Source of the DNA: Massariosphaeria phaeospora
Taxonomy: Eukaryota; Ascomycota; Dothideomycetes; Pleosporales
Assembly (NCBI GenBank): GCA_011032825.1
Contig: JAADJZ010000014.1
Location: forward strand, 496,001-560,000
Length of the DNA: 64,000 nt
Direction of reading: 5' to 3'
Under the pieces are notes generated by a model. It was not told the origin of the DNA, ran no database searches, and saw only the letters and a program-made list of their open reading frames with translations. Positions 20,806 through 33,547 of the stretch are shown here, piece by piece. Both the position numbers and the translations under genes were made by a program. Numbering within the stretch: position 1 is the stretch's first letter; every line of letters starts with the position of its first letter.

Positions 20806-22414
20806 GATTCACCGCCACGACACTTTGGATGAGTCAGCGTCTCTTTACGACATCTCTGTGTATATCTTTTCCCTCAAGTCCCTGTCAATCTACCCCCGAG
20901 CTCTTCTGGATATTGCAACTTCTGCCTCGATACCCCCCAATGTTCAACCCTAGGTATCATTTATCGTACAAATGAAGACGCGGGATGTCGCCATTACCTA
21001 CTCTTTTAGTATATGTATGTGCTTTAACTGTTTAAATTGTTTTTCCTCTAGCCGCAATCATGAAAGTCAAAGTACTCTTGCCTGCCTGATGAGTGTGATT
21101 CCAGTTCAAGGTGATTTTGCTCGCGTCTCGCAGAGAGTGGTCGTGATGGTATGCCCGTCTCTCTGGTTTGATGAACGGTCGACCAATTGAGTGGGTAAGC
21201 AACGTTCCCGGTTCCTAACAGAGTGCTCGACACCGGAGACGACAGAATAGTCGGGGAGCTTCATTTGTTTGACCCAATACCGCGTCGGGCTGCTCGGTTT
21301 CGCTTATCATCGCCTCGTCTTCTTCCTGCCAACATCTTGCTGTGCCATCGACCGGTCTCAATCTTGGTGTCGCTCAACCAGGCGCTTACGGAGCACAAAA
21401 TGGAATCGCCGGGCGTTCGTATCCACGATTGCCATCTTGAAAAGTGGGCGCGTGGACATTCTATCGTGATCGTGATCGTGATCGTGATCGAATCCCGAGT
21501 TTGAGTCTGAACGTACCTCTCCCGTCGCTGGCGCTCTTCCCCAAAGTCAGCGCGTCGCCACTCCACCCGCCGTTCATTTCGGCATCCAACCAACCAAGAC
21601 AGCGACATTCCTCCTCATACAGACCTGGAACCACGACCAGCAAGTGCGAGCGGCACGAAAACCTCTCTCCAGTCTAGAACGAGCTATGCTCCGTCTCTTT
21701 TGTTTAGCATTGCATTCGCGCGACAGTACTCACCATCATGATCACGACAGCCGAACTCTGGGGGCACCTGCAGCAGAGAGACCAGGACCACATGCGAAGC
21801 GACGCAGAGCCGGATACCAACGAACACGCGCGAGTGGAGAGGTAAGAGAAGCAAAACAAGAAACAAGAGTGAGAGAGGAGGAATCCAGGAGAGACATCAC
21901 ACGTAGATAGACACCGGCTCTGGCACCGGTCGTACCATCCATCCGCAGCACGCGCGCCAGCACCGAACCAGGAAGCTACGACGGGGCCGCGACCCTTGTT
22001 TACCGCCCAGCCCTTCTCGTTGGGCAGCGCGCAAGGGGCAAGCAACAACCCAACAGCTACACAAACCAGTGTGCAAACCAGTAACCTCACGCCTTTTGCA
22101 GTAAATAGAGCACGCACATGCCATCGTGGCCCTTGCATCGTGCCATCGTGCTTCACCCATCACAACCACAATCACACATTGTCACTCCTGTGAGACCCAC
22201 CCACCCTCACGCAGCAAGCCTCACTTCCATCAAGACCGCACGAATACAAGAATTTATCTAAACATTTCATTCAAAGCCGCTATCCTAAATACTCCGCTGA
22301 TTCTAAGTCATCGACGAGTGCAAGTATAATATGCTACTGTACACGGCGTCCCACGAAGAGAGGCCTAACCATCATTGGATCGTTTTGTTTTCCACTGCAT
22401 CATACCGTCGTCCT
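20806..22414. other. Intergenic region between convergent genes
   Basis: The region lies between the ends of two convergent genes (20805 plus, 22415 minus). It holds a hexanucleotide tandem repeat (21463-21490). I see no gene. Its 1.6 kb length is large for a convergent gap. Confidence 0.5.
21463..21490. repeat. (ATCGTG)n tandem repeat, 4.7 copies
   Basis: Perfect hexamer array ATCGTG x4 plus ATCG. On the minus strand any frame over it encodes Arg-Ser or Ile-Thr repeats, which explains the spurious open frames here. Confidence 0.95.
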
Positions 22415-24610
22415 CTACAACTCGTCGTGATCTGGCTCAGCGTCATCGCCATCGGGCGACCCACCAGCTCCGCCGTAGAGCTTGGAGGTGATGGGGTAAG
22501 CGACGTTGGAGAGCTTCTCGTACTGCTCATCATAGTCTTCAGACGCGGCAGAGGCAGCGTTCTCCTCAAGCCAATCCTGGGTCTCCTTGACGGCCTCAAG
22601 AAGAGACTCCTTGTCCTCTTCGTCGATCTTGCCACCGAGACCTTCATCGTCGTTGACCTGGTTCTTGAGGCTGTAGGCGTAGTTCTCGAGCTTGTTGCGC
22701 GACTCAATGCGCTCACGAGTAGCCTTGTCCTCTTCGGCGTACTTCTCGGCTTCCTCAACCATGCGCTCGATTTCCTCGGCGGAAAGACGGCCCTTGTCGT
22801 TTGTAATCGTAATGGACTCGCTCTTTCCAGTGCCCTTGTCGGCAGCGGAAACGCGGAGCATGCCATTGGCATCAAGCTCGAAGGTGACCTCAATTTGGGG
22901 AACACCACGGGGCGCCGGGCTGTATGACGTCAGTATTACTCGTTGAGCTTTCAGTGCGCGGGTGACTTACGGAATGTTGGTGAGTTCGAACTGCCCAAGA
23001 CGGTTATTATCCTTAGTCATACTGCGCTCGCCCTCGTACACCTGGATCAAGACCACGGGCTGGTTATCGGCGGCAGTGGAGAAGATCTGGCTCTTCTTGG
23101 TGGGGATCGTAGTACCGCGCTTGATCAGTTGGGTCATAACGCCGCCGGTGGTCTCAATACCAAGGGTAAGCGGGTTGACGTCCATGAGGATGATCGAATC
23201 CGTGGCTTGGTCACCAGCGAGAACACCACCCTGAACAGCAGCGCCGAAAGCGACAGCCTCATCGGGGTTGACATCCTTACGAGCCTTCTTTCCGAAGAAC
23301 TCCTCGAGCATGGCCTGGACCTTGGGAATACGGGTGGAACCGCCGACGAGGACGATGTCATCGATCTCGCTCTTCTTGAGCTTGGCGTCCTTGAGAACCT
23401 GTTCAACGGGCTTGAGAGTCTTCTTGAAGAGGTCGTTGTTTAGCTCCTCGAACTTGGCACGGGTCAGGGTCTCGGAGAAGTCCTCGCCCTTGTGGAAAGA
23501 CTCAATCTCGATCTTGGCCGTCTTCTGGGCGGAGAGCGTACGCTTGGCCTTCTCGACCTCGCGCTTCAGCTTACCCATCGTCTTGGGGTCCTTGGTGATG
23601 TCGACGTTCTTCTCCTTGTTGTACTTCTTGGCGAAGTAGCTGATGACACGGTTGTCAAAATCCTCACCACCAAGATGAGTGTCACCGGCGGTAGCTTGGA
23701 CTTCGAAAACGCCCTCCTCAATGGTGAGGATGGAGACATCAAAAGTACCACCTCCGAGATCGTAGACAATGACCTGGCGTTCCTTCTGGTCGGTCTTATC
23801 AAGGCCATAGGCCAGAGCGGCGGCGGTGGGCTCGTTGACCACACGAAGAACATTGAGACCGGCGATGGTACCTGCGTCCTTGGTCGCGGCACGCTGAGCG
23901 TCGTTGAAGTAGGCCGGAACGGTAACCACAGCGTTCTTAACAGACTCTCCGAGGTAGCTCTCAGCCACCTCCTTCATCTTGCCTAGAACCATGGCCGAGA
24001 TCTCCTCGGGTGTAAAGGTGGTTTCTTTGCCGTGAACATCGACCTGGACGCGGGGTTGTCCGCTCTTGTTGACGACGGTGAATGGGAAGTGCTTGATGTC
24101 ATTCTGGACGGTCTTGTCGTTGTACTTGAGGCCGATCAATCGTTTCTGCCAGACAGTCAGTATGCGGTTATATGCAGCGGGGCAGAGGGGTGCTCACAAT
24201 GTCGAAAATAGTCCGGTGGGGGTTGCTGGCGTATTGATTCTTTGCGGCGTCTCCAACGAGGCGCTCCTCGTCGGTAAAGGCGACCCAGGAAGGCGTAATT
24301 CGGTTACCTGTAGAGGACACCTGTCAACTTCGGCTCCTAGCTAGATGGGCGAATGCAGCTTACCTTGGTCGTTGACCATGATTTCGACCTTTCCGTTCTT
24401 CATAACACCGACACAGGAGTATGTGGTTCCCAAATCGATACCAATAACGGGTCCGGAGACGGATTCCTTGCCATCTTCCTTGAGCGGCTCTTGGTCCTCT
24501 TCAGCGCGGGCCGTCGTCGCCAGCATCAAACCAGCGACGAGAACGAGGACGAGGTAAAAGGCGATGGACCAGGCTGAGCGCCGGCTAGCGCCCCTTGAAC
24601 TCCGCGCCAT
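22415..24610 (-). CDS. kar2: ER-lumenal HSP70 chaperone BiP (Kar2)
   Basis: Exons 24610-24364, 24307-24198, 24145-22971 and 22919-22415 (2037 nt, 678 aa); introns are 56, 52 and 51 bp. An N-terminal hydrophobic signal ([20 protein letters not shown]) precedes the HSP70 signature [13 protein letters not shown]. The ATPase domain has [12 protein letters not shown] and [13 protein letters not shown]. The substrate-binding domain follows, and the protein ends in HDEL, the ER-retrieval signal. It folds and retains secretory proteins, drives translocation through Sec61 and takes part in the unfolded protein response. The start at 24610 is the ATG directly before the signal sequence; the longer upstream frame is 5' leader. 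In yeast and Aspergillus the gene is induced by Hac1; I did not find a convincing UPR element upstream. Confidence 0.98.
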
Positions 24611-25865
24611 TGTGATATGTGGTGGGGGAGACAATGGGGGTTGCGGAGAGTGACTCTGCAAGAGAGCTTGACGCTGGGGTTGTGGAGCAAGACAAAGGCT
24701 CCGGGTATCTTTAAAGGAAAAGAAAAAGAGAGGCGAGGGGTGGTTGTGTTTCCTGGAGTGGAGGATGAGGAAGCAAGTAGGAAGTGCGGCGGAGGGCCGA
24801 GTTATATGCAACTGCTGTCCTTGCCAAAAGTCCACCTGGAACTTATGGATTTTGCTGTGTGAAAGCCTCGCGCTAAGCCGGTAGCGGCAGGCGGTGAGTC
24901 GAGCAAGCGCCACCTTTCAGAAATGCAACCTGGCCTTACAGTCCGCACCAGCCCGCCGCCAATTCACCCACACGCCTTTGACGAGGACACGTTTGGATTT
25001 GGCAGCTGCTAGAATGTTCCGGCTACGGCGCGTTGGACAGCTGCAGGCCCGCCAGTGTTCCATCTCGCCGGTCCTCTATTCAGCAGTCAAACCATCCTAT
25101 AGACACCCCTCGCCGCATCCCAGCTGCAGGAACAAAGAGCTCAATATTCTACGTCGAACCTCAGCAGTGCATATTCACGCACACTTCCAGCTCTTCTTCA
25201 AGGCTCATCAAGATGTTCGCCCCTCCCTTTCGAATCTCAACTGTGACATGCAGGAGGCCTGTTCGCTACGCGCTTCAGCCTCACCCGCAAAATGCAGGGG
25301 TTGCCTTTACTCCAGGTGTCCTTTTCTCAGCCGCGCTGATTGGCCGCTTTCTTCGCTCTACGGTTGTTGCTACACCGACGTTTACTCTTCAAAGAACTGC
25401 AACGTCGCCTCAATCTAATTGCGAACGGAGTCTGGCGGGCCTAATGACTCTTTCAACGAAGGCAGCAGAAACATGTCACACGGATCTCGATTGTTAATCC
25501 GAGTGGAGTGATACTAACACGTTGCGTCAACAGTCAGTCGTTGTACTCGGTGCAGCATAGTGGGGCCTCTACTACTCTACTGGTACCTCTGGTCATGTTG
25601 TACGATGTGTGCATAACTATCGTCGACGATATGGGAAGCAGCATGAACTCTCATACCGCCATCATGTTCCGTTTCGAAGCACTCTCATTTCTATATTCGT
25701 CTCCGCGTCTGATTCACTTCAGTCGTTGCGCACTATCAAGTCGTCCTCTACCTCACCTCGAACTATATCTCAGAACATCCTTGTGAACACACCTTATTAC
25801 TCCCGTATACCCTAGCCTCTATCTTTGAAACAAGAACGCCCCCATGCAGTATGCAGCAGGACGCC
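24611..25865. other. BiP promoter region and downstream flank of OYE gene
   Basis: Upstream region of BiP (minus strand), and the 3' flank of the oxidoreductase gene ending at 25866. No gene is supported. A GTTGCATATAAC-like AT element on the minus strand near 24800 is the only TATA-like candidate, about 190 bp before the BiP start. Confidence 0.4.
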
Positions 25866-27229
25866 TCACTTCTTTCCCCGGCCACCAAACCCCCATCGGA
25901 TTTGGTTGGCCCACCTGCCGACAACACCTAGATCGTCTGCGAACGCCCAGACGAGACCTGGGTTCTTCTGGAACATGCGTCCGATGAAGACGAGGTCGAG
26001 GTTGTTGTCTTCGAGGATGCCGTTGGCTTGCTTGCCTTCGGTGATGCTGCCGACGGCGCTGACTGCTAACTTGTCGCCGAGCTTGTCCTTCACGGCCTTG
26101 GCGAATGGCACCTGGTATCCAGGGCCGCCCTTGATCTTCTGCTGCGGGTGGTTACCACCGGACGACACGTCAAGGAGGTCGACACCCTTCTCAGCCAAGA
26201 TCTCAGCCAGCTTGACGGTTTCGTCCACGGTCCAGCCCTGGATATCTGACTCCTCCAACCAGTCGGTGGCGCTGATCCGCAGGAACAGTGGCATCGTGTC
26301 CGGGATAATGGTCCTGGTGAGCTCCACGAGTTCGACTACCAACCGAGTACGGTTCTCAAATGATCCTCCATAGTTGTCAGTGCGCTTGTTAGACGCGGGC
26401 GATAGGAAGGAGTGGAGGAGGTAGCCATGGGCGGCATGGACCTCAATGACATCGAACCCAGCCTTTAGTGCCCGCTGAACCGACTCCTTCCATGCCTTCT
26501 TCAGATCTTCGATGTCCTGCGTCGTCATCGCCTTGGGCTTCGCATGGTCCTCGTTGAACGGGATCGCGCTGGGTGCATACACATTGTCTGGCCAGCCGTT
26601 GAGGTCCGGACTGGCAACAGCGCCCATGCTAAGCCATGGTGCAACGGTGCTGGCCTTGCGACCGGCGTGTCCTAGCTGGATACCGATGTGCTGGTTTTGC
26701 GAGTGGGCGAACTCAACGATCTTGCGGAGCGGCTCAATCTGCGAGTCTTTCCACAGACCGCTGTCTTCGGGGGTGATGCGTCCTTCGGGGGTGATGGACG
26801 TGGCTTCGACCATGCTCAGGCCCGGTCCCCGCTGGATGATACCGCCCAGATGGGTGAAGTGCCATGCGGTGTGGTGGCCGTCTTCGGCCGAGTACTGGCA
26901 GAGGGGCGAGAGCTGTGAAGCAATTAAGTCAGTGTGTGTTGTTCAGTAAATAGGTTTACTACATACAGCTATGCGGTTCTGCAGCGTGATGCCACGGAGC
27001 TTCAGGGGAGTGAACAGCTTCGGGAACTTGTTGCCGCCCTCTTTCATCTCCAATGCTGTTCCTGCCGCAGGATCTTGCTGTGGCGTAAAGTACGAAATCT
27101 AGCTTCGTGAGTAGACGCTAAATAGCAGATCGTTGCTGGACGTACCCCTTTGGCAGCCCTGTTGACATTGGTGTTCTCGCCCTCGACCTCCTGCGCGATT
27201 CCATGGTGCGAGTGTTGCGTGGTAGTCAT
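25866..27229 (-). CDS. Old Yellow Enzyme family NAD(P)H:flavin oxidoreductase (YqjM/NADPH dehydrogenase type)
   Basis: Exons 27229-27146, 27098-26967 and 26912-25866 (1263 nt, 420 aa); introns are 47 and 54 bp. FMN-binding TIM barrel: KLFTPLKLRGITLQNRI at the first strand, LSPLCQYSAEDG (the YqjM-type Cys position), IGIQLGHAGRK, EVHAAHGYLLHSFLSPASN-type substrate region with NYGGSFENR, and the C-terminal phosphate site SAVGSITEGK ... LVFIGR. These motifs place it in the thermophilic-like/YqjM branch rather than the classical yeast OYE branch. It would reduce activated C=C bonds of enones using NAD(P)H, in the cytosol; the physiological substrate is unknown. A TATA box lies about 120 bp upstream. 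Confidence 0.95.
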
Positions 27230-27262
27230 GATTGCAGGTGCGATGTCAGAGAGAGTGTAGAA

Positions 27263-27283
27263 TAGTAGTAGTAGTAGTAGTAG
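27263..27283. repeat. (TAG)7 microsatellite in the OYE 5' leader
   Basis: Seven perfect TAG triplets, 34-54 bp upstream of the minus-strand start codon at 27229. It probably falls in the 5' untranslated leader. Confidence 0.95.
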
Positions 27284-27348
27284 ATCCGGGAGGTAGATGT
27301 AAGAGATATGACTTCAATTGGCATGCAAACGAACGGGGCCTGCCTCGC

Positions 27349-27358
27349 CTTTATATAC
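27349..27358 (-). promoter_or_regulatory. TATA box of the OYE-type gene
   Basis: On the minus strand GTATATAAAG sits about 120-130 bp upstream of the ATG at 27229, the expected place for a TATA box in a filamentous fungus. Confidence 0.6.
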
Positions 27359-30331
27359 GCCTCCTAGTCTTTTCGAAAGTTGCTCGGAACCGAACCTGGT
27401 CTGCGCTCGGAATATAGCGGGGCATTTTCTGTGGTTTCTTGCCCCGCTATCGAGCCCTGGAAGTCGCGTACGTCACTCTTTCCTAACGCAACGGTAATAG
27501 ACGCGCTAGATTGATTTGTAAGATGCAAGATGCGCGTAGGGGCCACAAGTTTTCTGCTCTCGGTACGCAGGTATAGGGAGTTTTGCTCGTATACGCGCTT
27601 CGCCGAGATGCATGGGCGGGTACGCGTATGCGTGTGTCGTGACAGGTGTTATGCACGCACGCTTACGGTGCTGACATATGGCATTTGCATCTTTGCTGTC
27701 ACGGTTTGTGACGGGCGGGAGGTATTGGCCAAGCGGTTTGCGAGGATGAGTAAGTTGGTCGTGGGTCCGGTGGGTGGAGTGCGGTGGTATGTCGGTGATC
27801 GGATTCGGGAGCCCGAGGGTTTGCCGATGCTTGTGTTGGAGGGTTTGTCAGTGTCGAGCTAAGCTAAGCTGGAATTTGGTGTTTGCAGTTCGGAGAACTC
27901 TGATGAGACGGGAGTTGCATTTGAGTGTAAGGCGCAGTGGGATTGTCTGAGATAGACTTTTATCCGGCGCATGGAATTTCGTCAATTGAACTTCCAGCCG
28001 ATAAATTCATGCAGAGAGCCTATTCTTTTGATCCTTCACACGCACTGTGAGTTGCTTCGTTTCCTCAACATGAAAAGGTTTATACTATATGCGAGCTGAT
28101 AATATAAATCTGACGAACCTCGAGTCATGACGCACCTTCGGTATCCCCCTGCTCACGAATGCCAACCCTCTAGTGCGGTAATCGATGTGTTTCTCTGGAT
28201 ATACCGCACCCAGAAGGACTCGGTATCTACTTCTACTCGGCAATTGTCTAGATCCTGCTTCATGGCTACTAAATCGTTTTGCGTGGGCGACAAGTGAAGC
28301 TAACTGCTTTGGGTTGGCTGCATACTGTATGGATAACTGTAGGCGCACTTCGACCAACGCTGGTGGAATGTTCATGTTGTTGCTCAATTGTGATGAGTAG
28401 GATTCGGTTCACCGAGGGACATTGGACTGAATTGATAGCTGCGAAACTGTTAGTTCAAACGAAGCTAAGTCCCTATTACATCCAAAATCTCTTGTCATAT
28501 ACGACATGTCTATCCAGCCTGTCAAAATCCATATCACCTACATGGAAAACATGACTTGAAGCTCCTGACAGTGGAGCTCTTAACCCAATTCCTACCACTG
28601 CACGGTGTAGATGGGCCAAGATGCTGACACACGCACATCTTGGGACATCGGCCATAGTCGGCCAAATGACTCCCGATGACATCGCATCGTGGCGCCGGCG
28701 TCATGGCAATCCAACAACTCTGACCTGCAGTGCCAACCCTTTAGTGCTGCAATCGATTGCTTTGGCAAACTGCCGGATTGAGGTTCGAGTTGGAGTGGGG
28801 TGAGCCTTGAGGTTGGATAGGTCTACTAGCGGCGCATTGTTGCGGGCAGACGTTTGATGAGATGCATAGGATTCACGCTTTTTCTACCACTTCGTTGCTG
28901 GAGCCAGAACGACGACGACTTCTCCAAAAATCTCGAAAATTGACTAGATCCATGGCATTGAAGCAATAAACACATGTTCGGCCCGAACGAGTAGAGCATG
29001 CCCAGTCGAGAAAAAACTGCGCGCACTAGACGTAGTCGGACATCAATGGCTTTAAGATGTGTACGAGTCCGTGTACGAGTCCGGCAGTCACTTCATAGGG
29101 CTGCCGATCTAACAAGGGAAAGCCTTGCTGTTTGGATGCTGGATCTTCGTTGCCTCAGACATGGAGCGCGGCACAAGGCTTACCCTTTGAAGTTTGAAGG
29201 CGGACACGGCCATGCAGGGAGCCGCTGGTGCCACGGAACACCTGCGCGTCGGCAACAATAGCAACTCGTGCAGAGGACGAAAGAAACGAAAGTTGAGTGC
29301 AGCTGCTTGTACCTGGGTTGTGGGAGTGCATGAGGATAAAGGGCTCGCGGAGATGATGGTCGCCGGTGTCCGCGGAGAGGTCGTTCGTGTGGATGAAGCT
29401 CAGCAATCTATCTCGTTGCTAGCTGGCGATAGGTGGCGAGGAACAGGTTAGGCGCCTGCCGTTTGGGGTCTGGTGAGGCGCAGAGATCATCGGCGGGCCG
29501 GCTCCAATTGGCTGGTCTGCAGCGGGCTCTTGCCTGCCTCAAACGCGGAGATGCTGGGCACGGAACTCGAGCAGCCGCCGAACGCAGGAGGAGCCACCCA
29601 CACCACCACCCGTCGCGGGCGCGCACGACGAGCTCTCGCTGTCCGCTCCTCATCACCACTCGTGTCCGTCTGAGCGACCGCTGCCAGCACGTAGACGCCC
29701 GCCGCTGTACAGGCCTTCTCGTCTCTCTTTTGCGTTCGGCCTCGATTTGCACACCGCGAGCCCTGCGATTCACTTGGGCTGTCCAACCGCGCCTGCCACT
29801 CTCATTCCCCGTGCCGGAAACCAACCGGGCGTGAGGGCCTCGCGCTACCTATTCAGCGTTGGATCCCACAATAGGAACCAACGCCCACAACAGCGTCAAT
29901 TGCTGCAGTTGTCCACACTACTATATCAGCCGACGTCGCCGAGCGCCACCCATCCGCTGTCGAAACATTTCAAGCATTGCTCGCCTCTGACAGCCCGCGC
30001 CCCAGATCTGACTCTCCCCGTCATGCCCTCTGCTCGCTGCTAGCGCACCGCATCCCGACCCGACGCCTGGCTTCTCCCTGCCGTTCAACCTCTTCTCTGG
30101 CTCACCACCGGGACGCTTCCCCTGTCGCTCTTTGAACCGCTTCACACTGGTGTGCAGCCGGCCTGTCACCACCGAACCAACCTTCTTTCGGCCCTCGACC
30201 AACCCCGAGCGCCATTTCATGTCATTATAAGTCGCCCAAGTCACTCCTTGAACACCCACAGCTGGACTGGAAGGCGAACCGTTGAGCGGACACACACATA
30301 CACACCGTAATAATACTATACCTCACGCACA
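27359..30331. other. 3.0 kb gap between divergent genes
   Basis: The gap separates the OYE gene promoter (minus) from the KCH1-like gene (plus). I see no coding structure. Two related 30-base segments occur near 28160 and 28733, and a 12-bp direct repeat (GTACGAGTCCGK) near 29062-29085. The last 700 bp is C-rich and looks like a fungal promoter/5' leader. Confidence 0.45.
30224..30231 (+). promoter_or_regulatory. TATA-like element of the KCH1-like gene
   Basis: ATTATAAG lies about 100 bp upstream of the ATG at 30332 in otherwise GC-rich leader. Inferred from position and sequence only. Confidence 0.4.
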
Positions 30332-32453
30332 ATGGGGTGCTGCGGCGATCGCGAGAAGGGCCTGACTGTCACCGAGGAGCAGAAGTGGGACTACATCGTG
30401 AGTGCCGTTGAGGATTGGGCGTCGAGAACGCATGCTGACCTGTCTAGACCCTCTCTGACTTTAAGTCGACATCGTGTCTGACCCCTCTCTCTTACGCCTG
30501 GTTATGGATTCTGGTCCTTATCTCCGGCGCCGTCTACGCAGCCGATGCATTCACCGCCGTCAATCTCCTCGCCTTCGACAAATGGTCGAGTGAGGTCAAG
30601 CCAAAAGTCCCCTTCGATGTCGCCAAGTGGATCTTCGCCATCACCATCATCCTCTCCTATGTGTTCTTGATATATCGATGGGTCATGGCATTGCGAGTCA
30701 TCCGATCCGGCAGTGTCGCAGCATGTTACCTCGAGCCTCTTGCTGCCATTTGGCAGAGTATGCGCTTGACCAAGGAGGGCCAGGGGTGGCGCAGGTTTTT
30801 AGTCTTCGCCGAATTGACCACGAGCAGGAAGGGCGTTGATTACGTCGCCCTTTTCTCCTACTTCCAGTTCAAAGGTACGTTTAGATTGATGCGGTTGTGA
30901 ACAATTGGCTGATATGGCTAGGCGCTCTGCTCATTGTCGTTGCCCAAGGGCCGCGAATGGCCATCAACGCCATGACCCTATGGGCTGTCATGCAAGCCCA
31001 GATCATACCTGTTGGCGAGCATGCAGCTTCAGAAGACCGCTCAAATTTCGAGCAGTTCTTCATCAACATTCAGACTATGACCAGGACCGGAAATATGCGC
31101 GAGACCATCATCTATGGTACTATGTTCTTCTCCCTGTTCATCTGGGCCATCGCTGCACTATCGCTCCTCTTATCCGTCCTGTTCTACGTGTGCTTCCTTT
31201 TGCACTATATTCCCAAATCTGACGGAACGCTGGGCAAGTACTGCCGGCGCAAGATTGATACCCGTCTAGAAAGAATTGTTGGAAAGACGGTAAAGAAGGC
31301 GCTTGAAAAGCAAGATTTGAAGCGAAGAAGAGAGGAAGAGAAGGCCATGAAGAAAGGGCAACTGGACAAGCCCTCTCAACGAGTCCCCACACTACCTAAA
31401 CTTGGCGGAAAAGATGACGATGCATCTTCCATCCGTTCTTTCGGCACTGTCAGCACCACACTGCCGCCTTATTCGTCAAATGCACCATCCAGAACCAACA
31501 CGATGAGCACGACGGCCACTACCAGCACGAGGACTGCTACAATGAGACCATCTCTACCATCACTAAATGAGCGACCCTTCCCACAAAGGTCAGACACACA
31601 AGGAACGAACTTCTCCACTGCTAGTTACGGCTCCAATGCCCCCCTCTTGAGCCAGGCTGGAGGTATGGGCCTTTCCTCGCCGACACCTCCGCTGCCTACG
31701 TTGGACAGGAACGCAGACTATTTCGATGAAACACACAGCTATCGTCCGATGCCACAGGGGCAACCCCCACGGTCCTACTCGCCAATGTCGCAAGGACGGG
31801 GAACCCCGCGACCCCAGCGAGCACCTTACCCGCGAGTCGATACCGATTACTCCAATGGCCGCGCCTCGCCAGCTCCTCAGTTGATCACTTCTCTTCCCGG
31901 CGATGTTCGAGGACCCTCACCAGCGTACGGACACCAAGCTTACCCCAATGATCGTGCTATTGTGTCTCCACTCGGTGGTCCCTCTTTCTCTCCCTACGAG
32001 TACCGTGATCCTGCCGGTCCATCTTATGAGATGTCCCCAGTGGAAGTGACTCCTGTGGACAACTTCCCGCAGCAGTCGCGTGAGAACTTCAGGCCGCCAC
32101 AGTTACCGAATGCACTTCGAGTTGGGTCACCAGCACCCGCACCGGGCGCAAATTTCGACCGTACCTCGCCGCCACCACTACGGTCGGGTACCGCTCCACC
32201 TTCCAATCCCCGAGCTGGACTACCGCCGTCTCTGCAGTCCGCAATCCAGCGTCGCGAAGCGTCGCAGCCCCTTCCTAACCGTGGCATGGCTAGTTCGGTG
32301 CCGCCACCACAGCAACGCAGCGTCACCGCGCCGCCGCAACGACCAGGCTGGGGCCAGGGACCTACGCCGAGGAGCAACACTACTGCACCCGGACCTCGTG
32401 GCTACGATAACAGTTATGGCAGAGGTCCACAGGGAGGTGAAAACCGATGGTAG
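30332..32453 (+). CDS. kch1: KCH1-like low-affinity potassium transporter
   Basis: Exons 30332-30397, 30448-30874 and 30922-32453 (2025 nt, 674 aa); introns are 50 and 47 bp. The protein begins MGCCGDREKG, a likely N-myristoylation/palmitoylation signal. The N-terminal 300 residues contain about four hydrophobic segments and the stretches VYAADAFTAVNLLAFDKWSS and VAQGPRMAINAMTLWAVM, which I recognise from the fungal KCH1/PRM6 family. The rest is a long Pro/Ser-rich cytosolic tail starting with a charged helix (KRRREEEKAMKKG) and ending Gly/Arg/Pro-rich. In yeast, Kch1 and Prm6 give K+ influx that supports Ca2+ channel activation during pheromone and ER-stress responses; the same role here is inferred. 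Site: plasma membrane. Confidence 0.85.
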
Positions 32454-33282
32454 ATGCCACGACCATCCGTCTATTTTTCTTTACGACCACTTGATACCAA
32501 CGGCCGGAGTTTTTCTTTCCTTGCTTTTTTACATTCAACAGCATTTGCATCATTAGGCGTTCCCACTTCAGATTTTCTGTGGCAGGACGGGAAAGCCATT
32601 TTTTTCCCTCTTTGGATACTGCTGGAATGGAGATGAGATATGAGATGTGTCTCTTGCAAAGAGGATGAGTTCGACGATTGGATTTCTTTTGCTGTTTTTT
32701 TTGTTCGAGATACCCATGCTACGCCGCTGGTCTCGGACGTCCGTTCACTTCTCGGGAGACATAGTTGGTGGGGGAGGGGATTGAGGGGTTGGATGGAGCG
32801 GTTGAGTTGGTTCCAGGGGTGATGTGAGTGGGGTGCTTATGAGGGCTGGATATGAGGTGGTGGATGATGAGGATTTAAGGATTTTCTACGATTGAATGGA
32901 ATTGAACTGAACTGGACTGAGTAGTATGCACGATGAATACTAGGGCTTTGTGAATAATGCCTGGGTTGTGGTGATATTTATATTTGGCTATGCCTGACGA
33001 GTGCTTGATGAGGCTTGCAATATTGTCGTCCTGTGTGGTTGTGCATCTAAGAGTATGTCTGATGTATGTGTGCTTTTTGCTATTGTATTGTTGCATGCCT
33101 GTACGTACGGACATGGTTTCATCACGTTCTGGCCGAGTCGCACCGAAGAGGTTTGGACAAGGCTCTCGTTCTAACGGGAGGGTTGATACTATGAGCGGAG
33201 CGCGGGCTCTCTCTCGATTTTTCGGAGACACTTTAGGCCCGAGTAGCTTATCGGTCGTAGGTGCAGCGCTCTGCGACTCCGT
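32454..33282. other. 3' flank of the KCH1-like gene
   Basis: AT- and T-rich sequence downstream of the stop at 32453, with no gene seen. It probably includes the 3' UTR, and it ends at the MITE-like element. Confidence 0.5.
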
Positions 33283-33547
33283 TAGACTATGTTGACACCT
33301 GCCAGGTGTAATGCCTGCCGAGCCCTCACCAAAACCTGTCCAAACTCACCAAAAAGTGTCTACCTTGGAACTTGAATATCTCTGCCACACTTATATATTC
33401 TTCCATAAAAATTGAAGACAAAGTATTGCGTATACTCATTTTATCTTCGTACCAATTTGAAAGAAAATTTATCGAGGTTATGTAGGTTTCCTCACCAAAA
33501 GTCGCGGCTTAGCAGGCGTTACACCTGGCAGGTGTTAACATAGTCTA
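33283..33547. mobile_element. MITE-like element with 36-bp terminal inverted repeats and TA duplication
   Basis: The left end (33283-33318) and the reverse complement of the right end (33512-33547) match at 34 of 36 positions; both differences are transitions. Each outermost base pair is TA, so a TA target duplication with an element of 261 bp is the simplest reading. That points to a Tc1/mariner-type family of non-autonomous elements. Each arm also contains the near-palindrome ACACCTGCCAGGTGT. The interior is AT-rich, non-coding and has CTCACCAAAA three times. There is no transposase. Confidence 0.8.

Noticed and set aside
22331..23986. Long plus-strand frames antisense to BiP
   Set aside because: The frames are a by-product of biased codon use in the BiP gene on the other strand; no family motifs.
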